Origin: Bacteroidales bacterium
GTDB lineage: Bacteria > Bacteroidota > Bacteroidia > Bacteroidales > F082
Length of the DNA: 64,000 nt
Assembly (NCBI GenBank): GCA_024400455.1
Contig: JAKSMU010000007.1
Location: 62,001-126,000, forward strand
Direction: 5' to 3'
Both the position numbers and the translations under genes were made by a program. The number at the start of each line of letters is the position of its first letter. Positions within the stretch are counted from its first letter, which is position 1. The notes below the pieces were generated by a model. The model saw only the letters and a list, made by a program, of their open reading frames with translations, was not told where the DNA came from and made no database searches. Below are positions 1-8,921 of this stretch, one piece after another.

Positions 1-240
1 GAAGACTTGTCCATCCGTAACAGCATGGCTTTCATTGATGACGAGGCGGGCATGAAAGAAGCTTGGCGACTTGAAAGAGAAGCCAAAAGCAGGTGCTTCG
101 CATCAATGAGCGCTGATTTTGCAGCCACGCAATTCATGACCGCAAAAGAACGCAAAATGTTCCGTTCAAGGAAAAACGCCGAGACGAAATACTATGAAGA
201 TGACAATGACAATCAGAATGATAACGATAAAAAATCATAA
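1..240 (+). CDS. C-terminal fragment of an unidentified protein (cut by window edge)
   Basis: The reading frame is open from the first base and ends at a TAA at 238-240, so only the last 79 residues of a longer protein are visible. A TTG at position 7 could be mistaken for a start, but nothing upstream supports one. The visible part is charged and hydrophilic, ends in an Asp/Asn/Lys-rich tail (EDDNDNQNDNDKKS), and has no membrane segment. I do not recognise the family. The next gene begins 3 bases after its stop, so the two are probably co-transcribed. Confidence 0.5.
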   Translation, partial: EDLSIRNSMAFIDDEAGMKEAWRLEREAKSRCFASMSADFAATQFMTAKERKMFRSRKNAETKYYEDDNDNQNDNDKKS

Positions 241-243
241 ATC

Positions 244-1491
244 ATGTTAGGAGCAATAATAGGCGATACGGTTGGCTCAATTTATGAGTTCAACAACATT
301 AAGACAACGGATTTTCCGTTTTTCTCGCCGAGAAGCAACTACACCGACGATTCGGTGATGACCATGGCCGTGGCCGATTGGCTGTTGCGCGATGCAGGTC
401 ATTACACGCAGGAATTGGAGCAGTCGATGCTGGATTTTGCCAACAAATATCCTTGCCCGATGGGCGGTTATGGCGGCGGTTTCCACAGATGGCTTTTTAA
501 TCCAGAGTTTTTATGCGAGTATCCTGGTTATGCTGATGCAAATAAGGCGGGCAAACGCAGGCCTTACAACAGTTGGGGCAATGGTTCAGCCATGCGTGTC
601 AGTGCGTGTGGCTGGGTGGCCGACACTTTGGAAGAAACCGAGCGCATTGCCAAGATTTCTGCCGAAATCACGCACAACCATCCTGAAGGCATCAAAGGCG
701 CACAAGCAACGGCAGCAGCTATTTTCATGGCACGCACAGGAAAAAGCAAAGCGGAGATAAAAGGTTATATTTCTGCAAAATATGGTTACAACTTAAACCG
801 CACTTGCGATGAAATCCGCTCGAAGTATGAATTTGACGGGTCATGCCAAGGCACGGTGCCCGAAGCCATCATTGCTTTCCTTGAAAGCACCGATTTTGAA
901 AGCGCCATCCGTTTGGCAGTTTCGCTTGGCGGCGACAGCGACACTTTAGCTTGCATCACAGGCGGCATTGCCGAGGCTTACTATAAGTTCATTCCTGCAT
1001 GGATTGTGGCCGAAATGTGGCGTCGTCTGCCTGCCGATTTCAGGCATATTCTCGACCAAATGCAGAAACACACGTATTACAAACCTTCATATTTTACTGA
1101 AACCATGGATAGATTCACACCTGATTTCATCAAAGAACTTCGTTCAGACGAAATCTTTGTCTTCGGTAGCAATTTGGCTGGTCATCATGGCGGCGGTGCG
1201 GCTCATATTGCCAATGCGAAATATGGCGCAGAATGGGGTGTAGGCGTCGGTCCGACCGGACAATGCTACGCCATCCCGACCATGCAGGGTGGGGTGGAGA
1301 CCATCAAACCTTACGTCGATGGTTTCATCGAGTATGCAAAACAGCATCCGGGACAGAAATTCCTTGTCACGCGCATTGGCTGCGGCATTGCAGGTTTCAC
1401 TGATGGCGAAATCGCGCCGCTTTTCGCCGATGCCACAAAACTTTTGAATGTCAGTCTGCCTGAAACGTTTTGGAAGGTGCTGAGCAAATAG
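244..1491 (+). CDS. ADP-ribosylglycohydrolase fused to an A1S_2505-like domain
   Basis: The N-terminal ~275 residues are an ADP-ribosylglycohydrolase (DraG/ARH fold), which removes ADP-ribose from protein or nucleic acid. Visible signatures are GAIIGDTVGS at the start, YTDDSVM (first metal-binding Asp pair), GNGSAMR, and LGGDSDTLAC (second metal-binding motif). The C-terminal ~125 residues, beginning near FVFGSNLAGHHGGGAAH and containing VGPTGQCYAIPT and VTRIGCGIAGF, match the small A1S_2505 domain that I know mainly from phage and bacterial accessory genes. The two-domain fusion suggests that both halves act on ADP-ribose or a related nucleotide adduct; that link is inference. The gene follows a partial hypothetical gene by 3 bases and is followed by a T-rich hairpin. 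It ends in TAG, so amber is an ordinary stop in this genome. Confidence 0.85.
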   Translation: MLGAIIGDTVGSIYEFNNIKTTDFPFFSPRSNYTDDSVMTMAVADWLLRDAGHYTQELEQSMLDFANKYPCPMGGYGGGFHRWLFNPEFLCEYPGYADANKAGKRRPYNSWGNGSAMRVSACGWVADTLEETERIAKISAEITHNHPEGIKGAQATAAAIFMARTGKSKAEIKGYISAKYGYNLNRTCDEIRSKYEFDGSCQGTVPEAIIAFLESTDFESAIRLAVSLGGDSDTLACITGGIAEAYYKFIPAWIVAEMWRRLPADFRHILDQMQKHTYYKPSYFTETMDRFTPDFIKELRSDEIFVFGSNLAGHHGGGAAHIANAKYGAEWGVGVGPTGQCYAIPTMQGGVETIKPYVDGFIEYAKQHPGQKFLVTRIGCGIAGFTDGEIAPLFADATKLLNVSLPETFWKVLSK

Positions 1492-1518
1492 CATTTTTTC
1501 ATGCGTTTTTTTTGATGG

Positions 1519-1546
1519 AAAAGCGGTCTTTTTGGCCGTTTTTTTT
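1519..1546 (+). terminator. Rho-independent terminator after the ADP-ribosylglycohydrolase gene
   Basis: A short stem (GCGGTC with GGCCGT, one G-T pair) is flanked by AAAA on the left and a run of nine T on the right. It lies about 30 bases after the stop codon. Confidence 0.6.
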
Positions 1547-1669
1547 GTCCCATTTCCCTTGGGAGGAACGAAAATTAGGTACCAATTTCGTCGTTTTTTG
1601 TCCCTAAATTCATCACTTTCGTCCCAAAACGCTGGTTTTTATCACAACACCAAACCTTCAATCACTTTG

Positions 1670-1702
1670 TTTGTTATGAGTGATGACCTCGCCGTAATTT
1701 TG
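1670..1702 (+). promoter_or_regulatory. Bacteroidota-type promoter for the SGNH hydrolase gene
   Basis: TTTG at 1670-1673 is followed after 21 bases by TAATTTTG at 1695-1702. This matches the Bacteroidota -33/-7 consensus TTTG-N19-21-TAnnTTTG and leaves a leader of about 20 bases before the ATG at 1727. Confidence 0.7.
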
Positions 1703-1726
1703 CGGCAGATTTAAACCAAAAGGGAA

Positions 1727-2428
1727 ATGAAAAATATGATTTGCACATTCGGCGATTCCATTATGAAAGGTGTCGTCTCGTCAGAAAAAGACGCTTCGGG
1801 AAAACCGCTTTATCAGGTCTCAGAGCAGAGTTTCGTCAACCGTTGCGGACAGCGGTTTGGCATCAGCATTAAGAACTATGCCTGTTTTGGCAGCACCACG
1901 ACGCAAGGCATGAAATACATCGACCGGCACGAGAAAGATGTGGCGGAAGCCGATTACATTCTGTTTGAATATGGCGGCAACGATTGTGACCATAACTGGA
2001 AAGAAGTGTCGGATAATCCAAATGTTCAGCATCTTCCGAAAAATTCGCTTGATGTTTTCGTGAAGCAATACCGCGATTTGATTCAGAGAATCAGGAAAAT
2101 GAACGGCAATCCTGTCATCATGTCCTTGCCTTTGATTGACCCTGACCGCTTTTTCGATCATCTTTCGGCTGGCCTGAACCGCGACAATATTCTTTCGTGG
2201 CTGGGTGGCCGCACGATGCGCATCTATCAGTGGCACGAAATGTATAATGTGGAGCTTTTCAAGCTGGCGCGACATCTGCGGGTGCCGATTATCGATGTGA
2301 CAACGCCGTTTTTAGAAGTGAATAATTACAGCGAGTACCTTTGCGACGATGGCATTCATCCCAACGAGAAAGGTCACGCCCTGATTGCCGACGCCATTGC
2401 AAATAATGTTGGCAAGGTTTTTGCGTGA
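1727..2428 (+). CDS. SGNH/GDSL-family hydrolase
   Basis: A 233-residue esterase-like protein of the SGNH superfamily. Block I is FGDSIMKG near residue 9 (nucleophile Ser), block III is YGGNDCD near residue 85, and block V is DDGIHPNEKGHALIADAI near the C-terminus, supplying the catalytic Asp and His. No signal peptide is seen, so it is probably cytoplasmic. Family members cleave acyl or acetyl esters of lipids, sugars or thioesters; the substrate cannot be read from the sequence. It has its own promoter and is followed by a separately promoted DUF2147 gene. Confidence 0.85.
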   Translation: MKNMICTFGDSIMKGVVSSEKDASGKPLYQVSEQSFVNRCGQRFGISIKNYACFGSTTTQGMKYIDRHEKDVAEADYILFEYGGNDCDHNWKEVSDNPNVQHLPKNSLDVFVKQYRDLIQRIRKMNGNPVIMSLPLIDPDRFFDHLSAGLNRDNILSWLGGRTMRIYQWHEMYNVELFKLARHLRVPIIDVTTPFLEVNNYSEYLCDDGIHPNEKGHALIADAIANNVGKVFA

Positions 2429-2450
2429 AAGGCCGAAAATCTTATTTTTG
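2420..2450 (+). promoter_or_regulatory. Promoter for the DUF2147 gene
   Basis: TTTG at 2420-2423, overlapping the end of the preceding gene, is followed after 19 bases by TATTTTTG at 2443-2450. The ATG is at 2476. Confidence 0.7.
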
Positions 2451-2475
2451 CAGTCTAATTTAATACCGGATAAAA

Positions 2476-2934
2476 ATGAAAAAAGCACTTTTCACAGTAT
2501 TGGCACTCGTTTTGGCAGCCTTCTCATTTGCTCAGACAAAAGGAAACAACGCCGTAGGAAACAGTATCTTAGGTGATTACGAATCCATCAAGGGCAAGGA
2601 CCATTTCAAGGTCCATATCACTCAAAACCGCGATGGCTCTTTCAAAGGCCAGATTTTCTGGATGGAGATTGACAAGGATGAAAACGGAAAAGTGCTGTTG
2701 GATGAAAAGAATCCCGACAAGAGCCTGCGCAAACTGCCTTGCACACAAATCGTTTTGTTTGATGGCCTGACATACAATGCCAAAAAGAAAGTCTGGGACG
2801 GGACGAAAATCTATGACCCGCAACGTGGTATTCGTGCCAATGTCACTTGTGAGTTCCAGCCCGATGGCAAACTGATGCTGAAAGGCAGTGTGCTTGGCAT
2901 TAGCGAAAAGGCTTATTGGACGAAAATCAAATAA
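2476..2934 (+). CDS. DUF2147 family secreted protein
   Basis: A 152-residue protein with a clear Sec signal peptide (MKKALFTVLALVLAAFSFAQ) ending in the Ala-Gln junction common in Bacteroidota exports. The mature part matches DUF2147: GDYESIKGKDHFKVHIT, a charged DKDENGK turn, the linker DKSLRKLPCTQI, LTYNAKKKVWDGTKIYDP, and a final YWTKI. Members are small beta-barrel-like periplasmic proteins, some thought to bind lipid; the function is not established. Its last 8 bases overlap the tail of the convergent membrane-protein gene. Confidence 0.8.
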   Translation: MKKALFTVLALVLAAFSFAQTKGNNAVGNSILGDYESIKGKDHFKVHITQNRDGSFKGQIFWMEIDKDENGKVLLDEKNPDKSLRKLPCTQIVLFDGLTYNAKKKVWDGTKIYDPQRGIRANVTCEFQPDGKLMLKGSVLGISEKAYWTKIK

Positions 2935-3535
2935 GTCCGGCTTTCCGTTTTATCGTTTCAATATTCTCGTAATCAACCACATAGAGCTTACCACTTTTCG
3001 TGGTGATAAGCGCGTGATTGTCGCGTTGTGCGCTGAATAAGAAATACTTGTGTTCCGTGCCGCGCTTGCACCAGCCGGCGTAGGCCATGTTCTTTTTACT
3101 GAAAACTTGACTTCCCTGATGATGCGTTTCGTCATCAGTTTCGGCATGAGTTGTGTCCTTTGTGCCGTAAACCCGTACCGCTTCTTTGTCAGGAACGAAT
3201 ATTTTGTCTTTCCCACGGCCATATAGTTGGTCATCAGCTTTTTCGATGGTGGCAATTTCTGACAAAGGCAATAATGTTGTTCCAATCATACATTTGAAAA
3301 TCAAATTATTATCATCAACAGCAAGGTATTTGGCTATTGTTTTGGCGCTGCTGATGAATGAGACAATTGCTAAAACCATATAAATGGGAAGGTACCACCA
3401 TGATGAGAGTTGAGCTTCATAGTGAATGCTGACAAAAACGAGGGCCATGCAGCAAATAGCAATTACAATGATTTCAATAATAAGTATCTTTTTCCATTTC
3501 GGTGATTCCAGATTTTGTAATATCTCCATTTGCAT
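2927..3535 (-). CDS. Membrane protein with a PH-like cytoplasmic domain
   Basis: A 202-residue protein. Two transmembrane helices lie at about residues 17-38 and 46-66, followed by a soluble part starting YLAVDDNNLIFKCMIGTTLLPLSEIATIEK that reads like a bacterial PH-type (YdbT/DUF304) beta-sandwich. A His/Asp/Thr-rich loop interrupts it (around residues 125-145), and a final strand and helix pair (GKLYVVDYENIETIKRK) closes the domain. The function is unknown. It is divergent from the phosphatase gene at 3602 and overlaps the DUF2147 gene tail-to-tail. Confidence 0.6.
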   Translation of the reverse strand: MQMEILQNLESPKWKKILIIEIIVIAICCMALVFVSIHYEAQLSSWWYLPIYMVLAIVSFISSAKTIAKYLAVDDNNLIFKCMIGTTLLPLSEIATIEKADDQLYGRGKDKIFVPDKEAVRVYGTKDTTHAETDDETHHQGSQVFSKKNMAYAGWCKRGTEHKYFLFSAQRDNHALITTKSGKLYVVDYENIETIKRKAGLI

Positions 3536-3575
3536 AGCGATGAATTTTCTGCAAAGGTATGAAAACTTTTTTGTT

Positions 3576-3583
3576 TATTTTTG
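3576..3583 (+). promoter_or_regulatory. -7 box for the LMW phosphatase gene
   Basis: TATTTTTG lies 18 bases before the ATG at 3602. It rules out a TTG start at 3581, which would sit inside the promoter. No good TTTG -33 element is seen. Confidence 0.6.
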
Positions 3584-3601
3584 CCTCATAAACAGATAAA
3601 A

Positions 3602-4054
3602 ATGCACAAGATACTTTTCGTTTGTCACGGTAACATCTGCCGCAGTCCGATGGCGGAATTTGTAATGAAGAAAATGGTGAAAGACGCTGACCGTGAAGCG
3701 CAGTTTGAGATTGCTTCAGCCGCCACTTCGACCGAGGAAATCGGCAATCCCGTTTATCCTCCGGTGCGCCGCATACTTGCCGAACACGGCATAGGTTGCG
3801 TAGGTAAAACGGCTCGTCAAATGACGCGGCAGGATTATGATTATTTCGACCAAATCATTGCCATGGACCGCAACAATCTCCGCAACATGAAACGCATGTT
3901 TGGCGAAGATACCCAGCACAAAATCAGCCTTTTGATGGATTACACGCACCGCCCGGGCGATGTGGCCGACCCTTGGTACACGGGCGATTTTGAGACCACA
4001 TGGCGCGATGTTTGGGATGGCTGCGAGGGGCTGCTGAAAAGCATCATGCCGTAG
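3602..4054 (+). CDS. Low-molecular-weight protein-tyrosine phosphatase
   Basis: A 150-residue class II (LMW) protein-tyrosine phosphatase. The P-loop CHGNICRSP (Cys8, Arg14, Ser15) stands right after the first strand, and the general acid Asp is in VADPWYTGD (about residue 123). Family members hydrolyse phosphotyrosine and often act opposite a tyrosine kinase in capsule or exopolysaccharide control; no such kinase gene is visible here. The ATG at 3602 is chosen because the upstream TTG lies in the -7 box. DUF3098 follows with its own promoter. Confidence 0.92.
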   Translation: MHKILFVCHGNICRSPMAEFVMKKMVKDADREAQFEIASAATSTEEIGNPVYPPVRRILAEHGIGCVGKTARQMTRQDYDYFDQIIAMDRNNLRNMKRMFGEDTQHKISLLMDYTHRPGDVADPWYTGDFETTWRDVWDGCEGLLKSIMP

Positions 4055-4094
4055 GTGTTTTCATTAACAATGTTTTGCATTGCGCAAAAATTCA

Positions 4095-4102
4095 TATCTT
4101 TG
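4095..4102 (+). promoter_or_regulatory. -7 box for the DUF3098-uppP-truB operon
   Basis: TATCTTTG lies 15 bases before the ATG at 4118. A TTTG at 4074-4077 is a possible -33 element with a slightly short spacer of 17. Confidence 0.55.
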
Positions 4103-4117
4103 CACAAATTTTACATT

Positions 4118-4387
4118 ATGGCACAAGATAATAATAAGAAAATAGCTGCTGAAACCGAAGAAAATAAGCAGGTTATGCCTTTTGGCAAACAGAATTACAT
4201 CATCGTGTTGATAGGTCTTGCCTTCATCATTTTGGGCTTTGTCCTGATGATTGGTGGCGGCTCGTCAGACCCTGATGTTTTTAATGAAAAAATGTTTGAC
4301 TTCCAGCATATTACATTGGCGCCTATCTTGGTGTTGGCTGGTTTTGTCGTTGAAATTGTCGCCATATTCTGGAAACGTAATAAATAA
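4118..4387 (+). CDS. DUF3098 small membrane protein
   Basis: An 89-residue protein with a short charged N-terminus, the motif MPFGKQNY, and two transmembrane helices (about 28-48 and 65-85) joined by a polar loop ([21 protein letters not shown]). This is DUF3098, which in Bacteroidota commonly sits beside ftsX and uppP. The ATG at 4118 is chosen because an upstream in-frame extension would run through the promoter. The function is unknown; the context suggests a role in the envelope or division machinery. uppP starts 5 bases after it. Confidence 0.8.
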   Translation: MAQDNNKKIAAETEENKQVMPFGKQNYIIVLIGLAFIILGFVLMIGGGSSDPDVFNEKMFDFQHITLAPILVLAGFVVEIVAIFWKRNK

Positions 4388-4392
4388 GTATC

Positions 4393-5199
4393 ATGAGTTG
4401 GTTTCAATCTTTGATTTTAGGTCTTGTTCAAGGCCTTACTGAATATTTGCCAGTGAGCAGCAGCGGTCATTTGACCATAGGTGCCAATCTTTTTGGCCTG
4501 AATGGTGAGGAGAACCTGGCATTTACCGTAATGGTGCATGTGGCCACAGTGTTAAGCACTGTTGTAATATTATGGAAGGAAATCGTGTGGTTGTTCCAGG
4601 ACTTTTTCAAGTTCAAATGGAATGAAGGGATGAAGTATGTGGTCAACATTCTTGTTTCAATGATTCCTGTCGCCATTGTTGGCTTCCTTTTCAAAGACAA
4701 AGTTGAAGCAGTGTTCGGTAGCGGAATGCTGGTTGTTGGCATTTGTTTGCTTATCACGGCAATGTTATTGATTTTCAGTTATCTTGCGAAGCCTCGTCAG
4801 CGTGAGAACATCTCTCCAGTACATGCTTTTATCATCGGTATTGCTCAGGCTGTTGCTGTGTTGCCAGGGCTTTCCCGTTCGGGAAGCACCATTGCCACAG
4901 GCCTCTTGCTTGGTAACAAAAAAGAAAAACTGGCTCAGTTCTCATTCCTTATGGTCATTCCTCCTATTCTTGGAGAGGCCTTGCTTGATACAAAGGATAT
5001 ACTTGAAGTGGGTGTTAGTTCTGCCATGGCAGGCCTTCCTGTTTCATCGCTGATAATCGGTTTCCTTGCCGCTTTCATTAGTGGTTGTTTTGCCTGCAAA
5101 TGGATGATTAACCTTGTGAAAAAAGGCAAGCTGATATGGTTTGGCATTTATTGCGCTATTGTCGGTATTTTGGTCATTGTCTTACCTTATTGCTGCTAA
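4393..5199 (+). CDS. uppP: Undecaprenyl-diphosphate phosphatase
   Basis: A 268-residue polytopic membrane enzyme (BacA/UppP) that recycles undecaprenyl diphosphate to the monophosphate carrier for peptidoglycan and other glycans. Both conserved motifs are present: [15 protein letters not shown] near residue 13, including the catalytic Glu and Ser cluster, and [10 protein letters not shown] near residue 158, including the essential Arg. About eight hydrophobic segments are visible. Full family length. It lies in an operon with DUF3098, and its stop codon directly abuts the truB start. Confidence 0.97.
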   Translation: MSWFQSLILGLVQGLTEYLPVSSSGHLTIGANLFGLNGEENLAFTVMVHVATVLSTVVILWKEIVWLFQDFFKFKWNEGMKYVVNILVSMIPVAIVGFLFKDKVEAVFGSGMLVVGICLLITAMLLIFSYLAKPRQRENISPVHAFIIGIAQAVAVLPGLSRSGSTIATGLLLGNKKEKLAQFSFLMVIPPILGEALLDTKDILEVGVSSAMAGLPVSSLIIGFLAAFISGCFACKWMINLVKKGKLIWFGIYCAIVGILVIVLPYCC

Positions 5200-5934
5200 A
5201 TGTACAACTTTGAAGAAGGTGAGGTCATCCTCCTCGACAAACCCATCGACTGGACGTCGTTCGATACTGTGAATTTCATCCGTGCCTTAATCAAGCGTTT
5301 TTATGGCATCCGCAAATTAAAAGTCGGCCATGCTGGCACGCTCGATCCTTTGGCGACGGGTTTGCTCATTCTTTGCACGGGCCGAATGACCAAGCAGATA
5401 GAGGAATATCAAGCCAAGATAAAGACTTACACCGGTACCATTCTTTTAGGCCAGACCACGCCGACTTTCGACCTTGAAAGCGAGCCCGATGCTTTTTTCC
5501 CGACGGAAAACATTACGCCGGAGCAAATCGACGAGGCAAGAAAGAAATTCATTGGCGACATTAAGCAGTATCCGCCGAAATATTCCGCCATCAAAATCAA
5601 AGGCAAACGTGCTTTCGACTATGCCCGTTCCGATGAGGAAATCGAACTGAAAGCCCGCGATATTCACATCGAGGATTTCAAGCTCAACACGGAACGTTTC
5701 CCCGAATTGGATTTTGAAGTAACCTGTAGCAAAGGCACTTACATCCGTAGTCTCGCCCACGATTTCGGTAAGGAACTAGGCAATGGCGCCTGCTTAAAAT
5801 CGTTGCGCCGCACACGCATCGGTGACTTCCGCGTTGAAGATGCCTGGCAACTGGAAGACCTGAAACAGCACATTATTGACACGGGTGAGGAGTTCAAGGC
5901 TTGGAAGAAGGAACAGGAAGAAAAAGAAAAATAA
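5200..5934 (+). CDS. truB: tRNA pseudouridine(55) synthase
   Basis: A 244-residue TruB, which isomerises U55 in the T-loop of tRNAs. The catalytic motif GHAGTLDPLATGLL contains the nucleophile Asp49. Other family marks are LDKPIDWTSFD at the N-terminus, KQYPPKYSAIKIKGKRAFDYAR, and CSKGTYIRSLAHDFG. The C-terminal PUA-type extension of longer TruB proteins is short here, as in many Bacteroidota. The ATG follows the uppP stop with no gap, suggesting translational coupling. Confidence 0.96.
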   Translation: MYNFEEGEVILLDKPIDWTSFDTVNFIRALIKRFYGIRKLKVGHAGTLDPLATGLLILCTGRMTKQIEEYQAKIKTYTGTILLGQTTPTFDLESEPDAFFPTENITPEQIDEARKKFIGDIKQYPPKYSAIKIKGKRAFDYARSDEEIELKARDIHIEDFKLNTERFPELDFEVTCSKGTYIRSLAHDFGKELGNGACLKSLRRTRIGDFRVEDAWQLEDLKQHIIDTGEEFKAWKKEQEEKEK

Positions 5935-5961
5935 CATCAGTTTTTGATTTGGAAAATCTGT

Positions 5962-5987
5962 TTTTATCATTGAGGATAATGATAAAA
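5962..5987. repeat. AT-rich stem-loop after truB
   Basis: TTTTATCATT at 5962-5971 and AATGATAAAA at 5978-5987 form a perfect 10-bp stem with a 6-base loop, 27 bases after the truB stop. No T-run follows, so it may be a weak terminator or a 3'-end protection hairpin. Confidence 0.45.
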
Positions 5988-6044
5988 GGTTTTGATGTTG
6001 TGTCCATTGTGTCTTATCTGATTTTCAACTAATTAGTAAAAAAA

Positions 6045-6076
6045 CTTGACAAAATTTCCGTTTTGCAGTATATTTG
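6045..6076 (+). promoter_or_regulatory. Promoter for queA-glyS
   Basis: CTTG at 6045-6048 is followed after 20 bases by TATATTTG at 6069-6076, a near-consensus Bacteroidota promoter. The queA ATG is at 6121. Confidence 0.6.
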
Positions 6077-6120
6077 CAAGTTTATAGAAGATAAAGTCGA
6101 ACATTATTCAATATTAAAGA

Positions 6121-7170
6121 ATGAAATTATCACAATTTAAATTCAATTTGCCAAGCGAACTGATAGCTTTGCATCCTATGGAAAACCGTGATGAGGCCCG
6201 TCTGATGGTTGTTGACCGCCAAACTGGAAAAATCGAACATCGTGTGTTTAAGGATTTGGTTGATTACACCCGTGATGGCGATGTTTTCGTTATCAACAAT
6301 ACGAAAGTTTTTCCTGCCAAGTTGGAAGGAAACAAGGAAAAGACAGGTGCGAAAATCGAAGTCCTTCTGCTTCGCGAACTGAATCAGGAAAACCACTTAT
6401 GGGATGTCTTGGTTGACCCGGCACGTAAAATCCGTATCGGCAATAAATTATATTTTGGCGAAGGTGAGGAACTGGTTGCCGAAGTCATCGATAACACCAC
6501 CTCGCGTGGCCGTACACTCCGTTTCCTTTATAGCGGTCCGAATGATGAGTTCAAGAAGAAGCTTTATTCATTAGGCCACACACCTATTCCGAAGGAAATC
6601 AATCGCGAGGAAACTCCTGAAGATGTTGAGGATTTCCAGACCATTTACGCTAAGGTAGAAGGCGCAGTTTCGGCTCCGACGGCAGGTCTGCATTTCAGCA
6701 AGATTCTGATGAAACGTCTTGAAATCATTGGCGCTTCGTTTGCTGAACTCACCTTGCATCCCGGCATGGGCAATTTCCGCGACATCGAAGTGGAAGACCT
6801 CACCAAGCACAAGCCTGACTCGGAAGAAATGTATATCGACCAGAATTGCTGCGATTTGGTCAACGAGGCCAACCAACGCCACAACAATGTGTTTGCTGTA
6901 GGTACCACTTCGCTGAAGGCTTTGGAAACGGCTGCCACCATTGGCGGAAAAATCAAGCCTTTCAATGGTTGGACCAACCGTTTCATCTTCCCGCCTTACA
7001 CTTTCTCAGTCGCTAACTGCATGATTACCAATTTCCATCTTCCAAAATCACCAATGATGATGGAAGTCGCTGCCTTTGCAGGTTACGATTTACTGATGAA
7101 GGCCTACAAGGAAGCCGTGAATGAAAAATACCGTTTCTTCACCTACGGCGATGCCATGCTGATTATCTGA
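6121..7170 (+). CDS. queA: S-adenosylmethionine:tRNA ribosyltransferase-isomerase
   Basis: A 349-residue QueA, which transfers and isomerises the ribosyl moiety of SAM to preQ1-modified tRNA, giving epoxyqueuosine at position 34. Family signatures include [20 protein letters not shown] at the N-terminus, [61 protein letters not shown] and [12 protein letters not shown]. Full length for the family. It is transcribed just ahead of glycyl-tRNA synthetase, so both genes of this unit serve tRNA function. Confidence 0.97.
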   Translation: MKLSQFKFNLPSELIALHPMENRDEARLMVVDRQTGKIEHRVFKDLVDYTRDGDVFVINNTKVFPAKLEGNKEKTGAKIEVLLLRELNQENHLWDVLVDPARKIRIGNKLYFGEGEELVAEVIDNTTSRGRTLRFLYSGPNDEFKKKLYSLGHTPIPKEINREETPEDVEDFQTIYAKVEGAVSAPTAGLHFSKILMKRLEIIGASFAELTLHPGMGNFRDIEVEDLTKHKPDSEEMYIDQNCCDLVNEANQRHNNVFAVGTTSLKALETAATIGGKIKPFNGWTNRFIFPPYTFSVANCMITNFHLPKSPMMMEVAAFAGYDLLMKAYKEAVNEKYRFFTYGDAMLII

Positions 7171-7202
7171 TAAAACATTGAATCTTAAAACAACTACCTT
7201 AT

Positions 7203-8726
7203 ATGAATCAAGAAGAATTTTTCAAAAAGATAACTTCACACGCTAAGGAATATGGTTTCATTTTCCAGTCGAGTGAAATTTACGACGGTCTTTCGGCTGT
7301 TTACGATTATGGCCAAAACGGTGTCGAACTGAAGAAAAACATCCGTGAATACTGGTGGAAAGCCATGGTTCAGATGCACGAAAACATCGTTGGCATTGAT
7401 GCTTCAATCTTCATGCACCCGACCACTTGGAAGGCTTCGGGCCACTTGGATGCTTTCAACGATCCGCTCATCGACAACCGCGACTCGAAGAAGCGTTATC
7501 GCGCCGATGTCTTGGTGGAAGATTACATGGCTAAGATTGAGGAAAAAATCAACAAGGAAGTTGAAAAGGCAAGAAAGCGTTTTGGCGATGCCTTCAACGA
7601 GGAACAGTTTGTGAGCACCAATCCGCGCGTGTTGGAATACAAGGCCAAGATTGAGGAAATCAGTCACCGCCTGTATGGCGCTATGGAGGCCAACGACCTT
7701 GACGCTATCAAACAGCTGATTCTTGACCTTGAAATCGTTTGCCCTATTTCGGGTACCCGCAACTGGACCGATGTGCGTCAGTTCAACTTGATGTTCTCAA
7801 CCCAAATGGGTTCGGTGGCCGATGGCGCCGACACCATTTATTTGCGTCCTGAAACGGCTCAAGGCATTTTCGTAAATTACCTCAATGTTCAGAAGACTGG
7901 CCGCATGAAGATTCCGTTTGGCATTGCCCAGACCGGCAAGGCTTTCCGTAACGAAATTGTGGCCCGTCAGTTCATTTTCCGTATGCGCGAATTCGAGCAG
8001 ATGGAAATGCAATTCTTCGTACGCCCTGGCACCGAATTGGATTGGTTCAAGCAATGGAAGCAGGAGCGCCTCAACTGGCACCTTTCATTAGGTCTGCCGG
8101 CTGAAAAATACCGTTTCCACGATCACGAGAAACTGGCTCACTATGCCAATGCCGCTACCGACATCGAATTCGATTTCCCATTTGGTTTCAAGGAACTGGA
8201 AGGCATCCACAGCCGCACCGATTTCGACCTTTCGGCACATGCCAAATATTCAGGCAAGAAATTGCAGTATTTCGATCCTGACACCAACGAAAGCTATACG
8301 CCTTACGTCATCGAAACTTCCATCGGCCTCGACCGTATGTTCCTTGCCATGTTGAGCCATGCTTACACCGAGGAAAAACTGGAAGACGGTACCGAGCGCG
8401 TTGTACTGAAACTGCCGGCAATTCTGGCTCCTTACAAGGTGGCAGTTCTGCCATTGGTGAAGAAAGACGGTCTGCCGGAAAAGGCCCGCGAAATCATTGA
8501 TTCGCTGAAATACGATTTCATGTGCCAATACGAGGAAAAGGATTCCATCGGCAAACGCTACCGCCGTCAGGATGCCATCGGTACGCCGATGTGCGTCACC
8601 GTCGACAACCAGACCTTGGAAGACAACACTGTCACCGTGCGCGACCGCGACACGATGAATCAGGTGCGCGTCCCAATTGAAAACCTCCGCGGCATGATTT
8701 TCGAGGAATTGAAGCCTAAAAAATGA
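7203..8726 (+). CDS. glyS: Glycine--tRNA ligase (dimeric alpha2 type)
   Basis: A 507-residue class II synthetase charging tRNA-Gly. It is the single-chain, eukaryote/archaeon-like form, not the alpha2-beta2 form. Evidence: the N-terminal SSEIYDGLSAVYDYGQNG, RPETAQGIFVNYLNV, motif 2 FRNEIVARQFIFRMREFEQ, the glycine pocket around GIHSRTDFDL, and motif 3 YVIETSIGLDRMF. The C-terminal anticodon-binding domain spans about residues 410-500 (LAPYKVAVLPLV through VTVRDRDTMNQ). It follows queA by 32 bases with no clear promoter of its own. Confidence 0.96.
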   Translation: MNQEEFFKKITSHAKEYGFIFQSSEIYDGLSAVYDYGQNGVELKKNIREYWWKAMVQMHENIVGIDASIFMHPTTWKASGHLDAFNDPLIDNRDSKKRYRADVLVEDYMAKIEEKINKEVEKARKRFGDAFNEEQFVSTNPRVLEYKAKIEEISHRLYGAMEANDLDAIKQLILDLEIVCPISGTRNWTDVRQFNLMFSTQMGSVADGADTIYLRPETAQGIFVNYLNVQKTGRMKIPFGIAQTGKAFRNEIVARQFIFRMREFEQMEMQFFVRPGTELDWFKQWKQERLNWHLSLGLPAEKYRFHDHEKLAHYANAATDIEFDFPFGFKELEGIHSRTDFDLSAHAKYSGKKLQYFDPDTNESYTPYVIETSIGLDRMFLAMLSHAYTEEKLEDGTERVVLKLPAILAPYKVAVLPLVKKDGLPEKAREIIDSLKYDFMCQYEEKDSIGKRYRRQDAIGTPMCVTVDNQTLEDNTVTVRDRDTMNQVRVPIENLRGMIFEELKPKK

Positions 8727-8738
8727 TGGGTATACCCT

Positions 8739-8768
8739 TGTAGAGACGTGCCATGGCGCGTCTCTACA
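8739..8768. repeat. 30-bp REP-like palindrome, copy 1
   Basis: A 30-bp almost perfect palindrome with outer arms TGTAGAGACG and CGTCTCTACA and centre CCATGG; one G-T pair interrupts it. A second copy with the same arms and a different core lies at 54503-54532. Both sit just after the stop codon of a plus-strand gene. Confidence 0.8.
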
Positions 8769-8797
8769 GGCATATAATGATAGACAAACCCATAGAC

Positions 8798-8848
8798 AAC
8801 GATTGGATATCGGTTTTTCAACAAACTGATTTCCAATCGTTTATTTTT
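8798..8848 (+). terminator. Probable terminator after glycyl-tRNA synthetase
   Basis: Inverted arms AACGATTGGA (8798-8807) and TCCAATCGTT (8832-8841) extend inward through ATCGGTTT and AAACTGAT, giving a stem of about 18 bp with a small bulge. It is followed by TATTTTTA. Confidence 0.6.
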
Positions 8849-8921
8849 ATTCCATCAGATTTTATGATAGACAAGGCGTTTTAAGGGCTTGACAAAGTGT
8901 TTTTAGTGTTGGGGAATGTTC

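Noticed and set aside
1532..1714. 60-codon open frame between the ADP-ribosylglycohydrolase and SGNH genes
   Set aside because: It starts inside a terminator and covers the promoter of the next gene.
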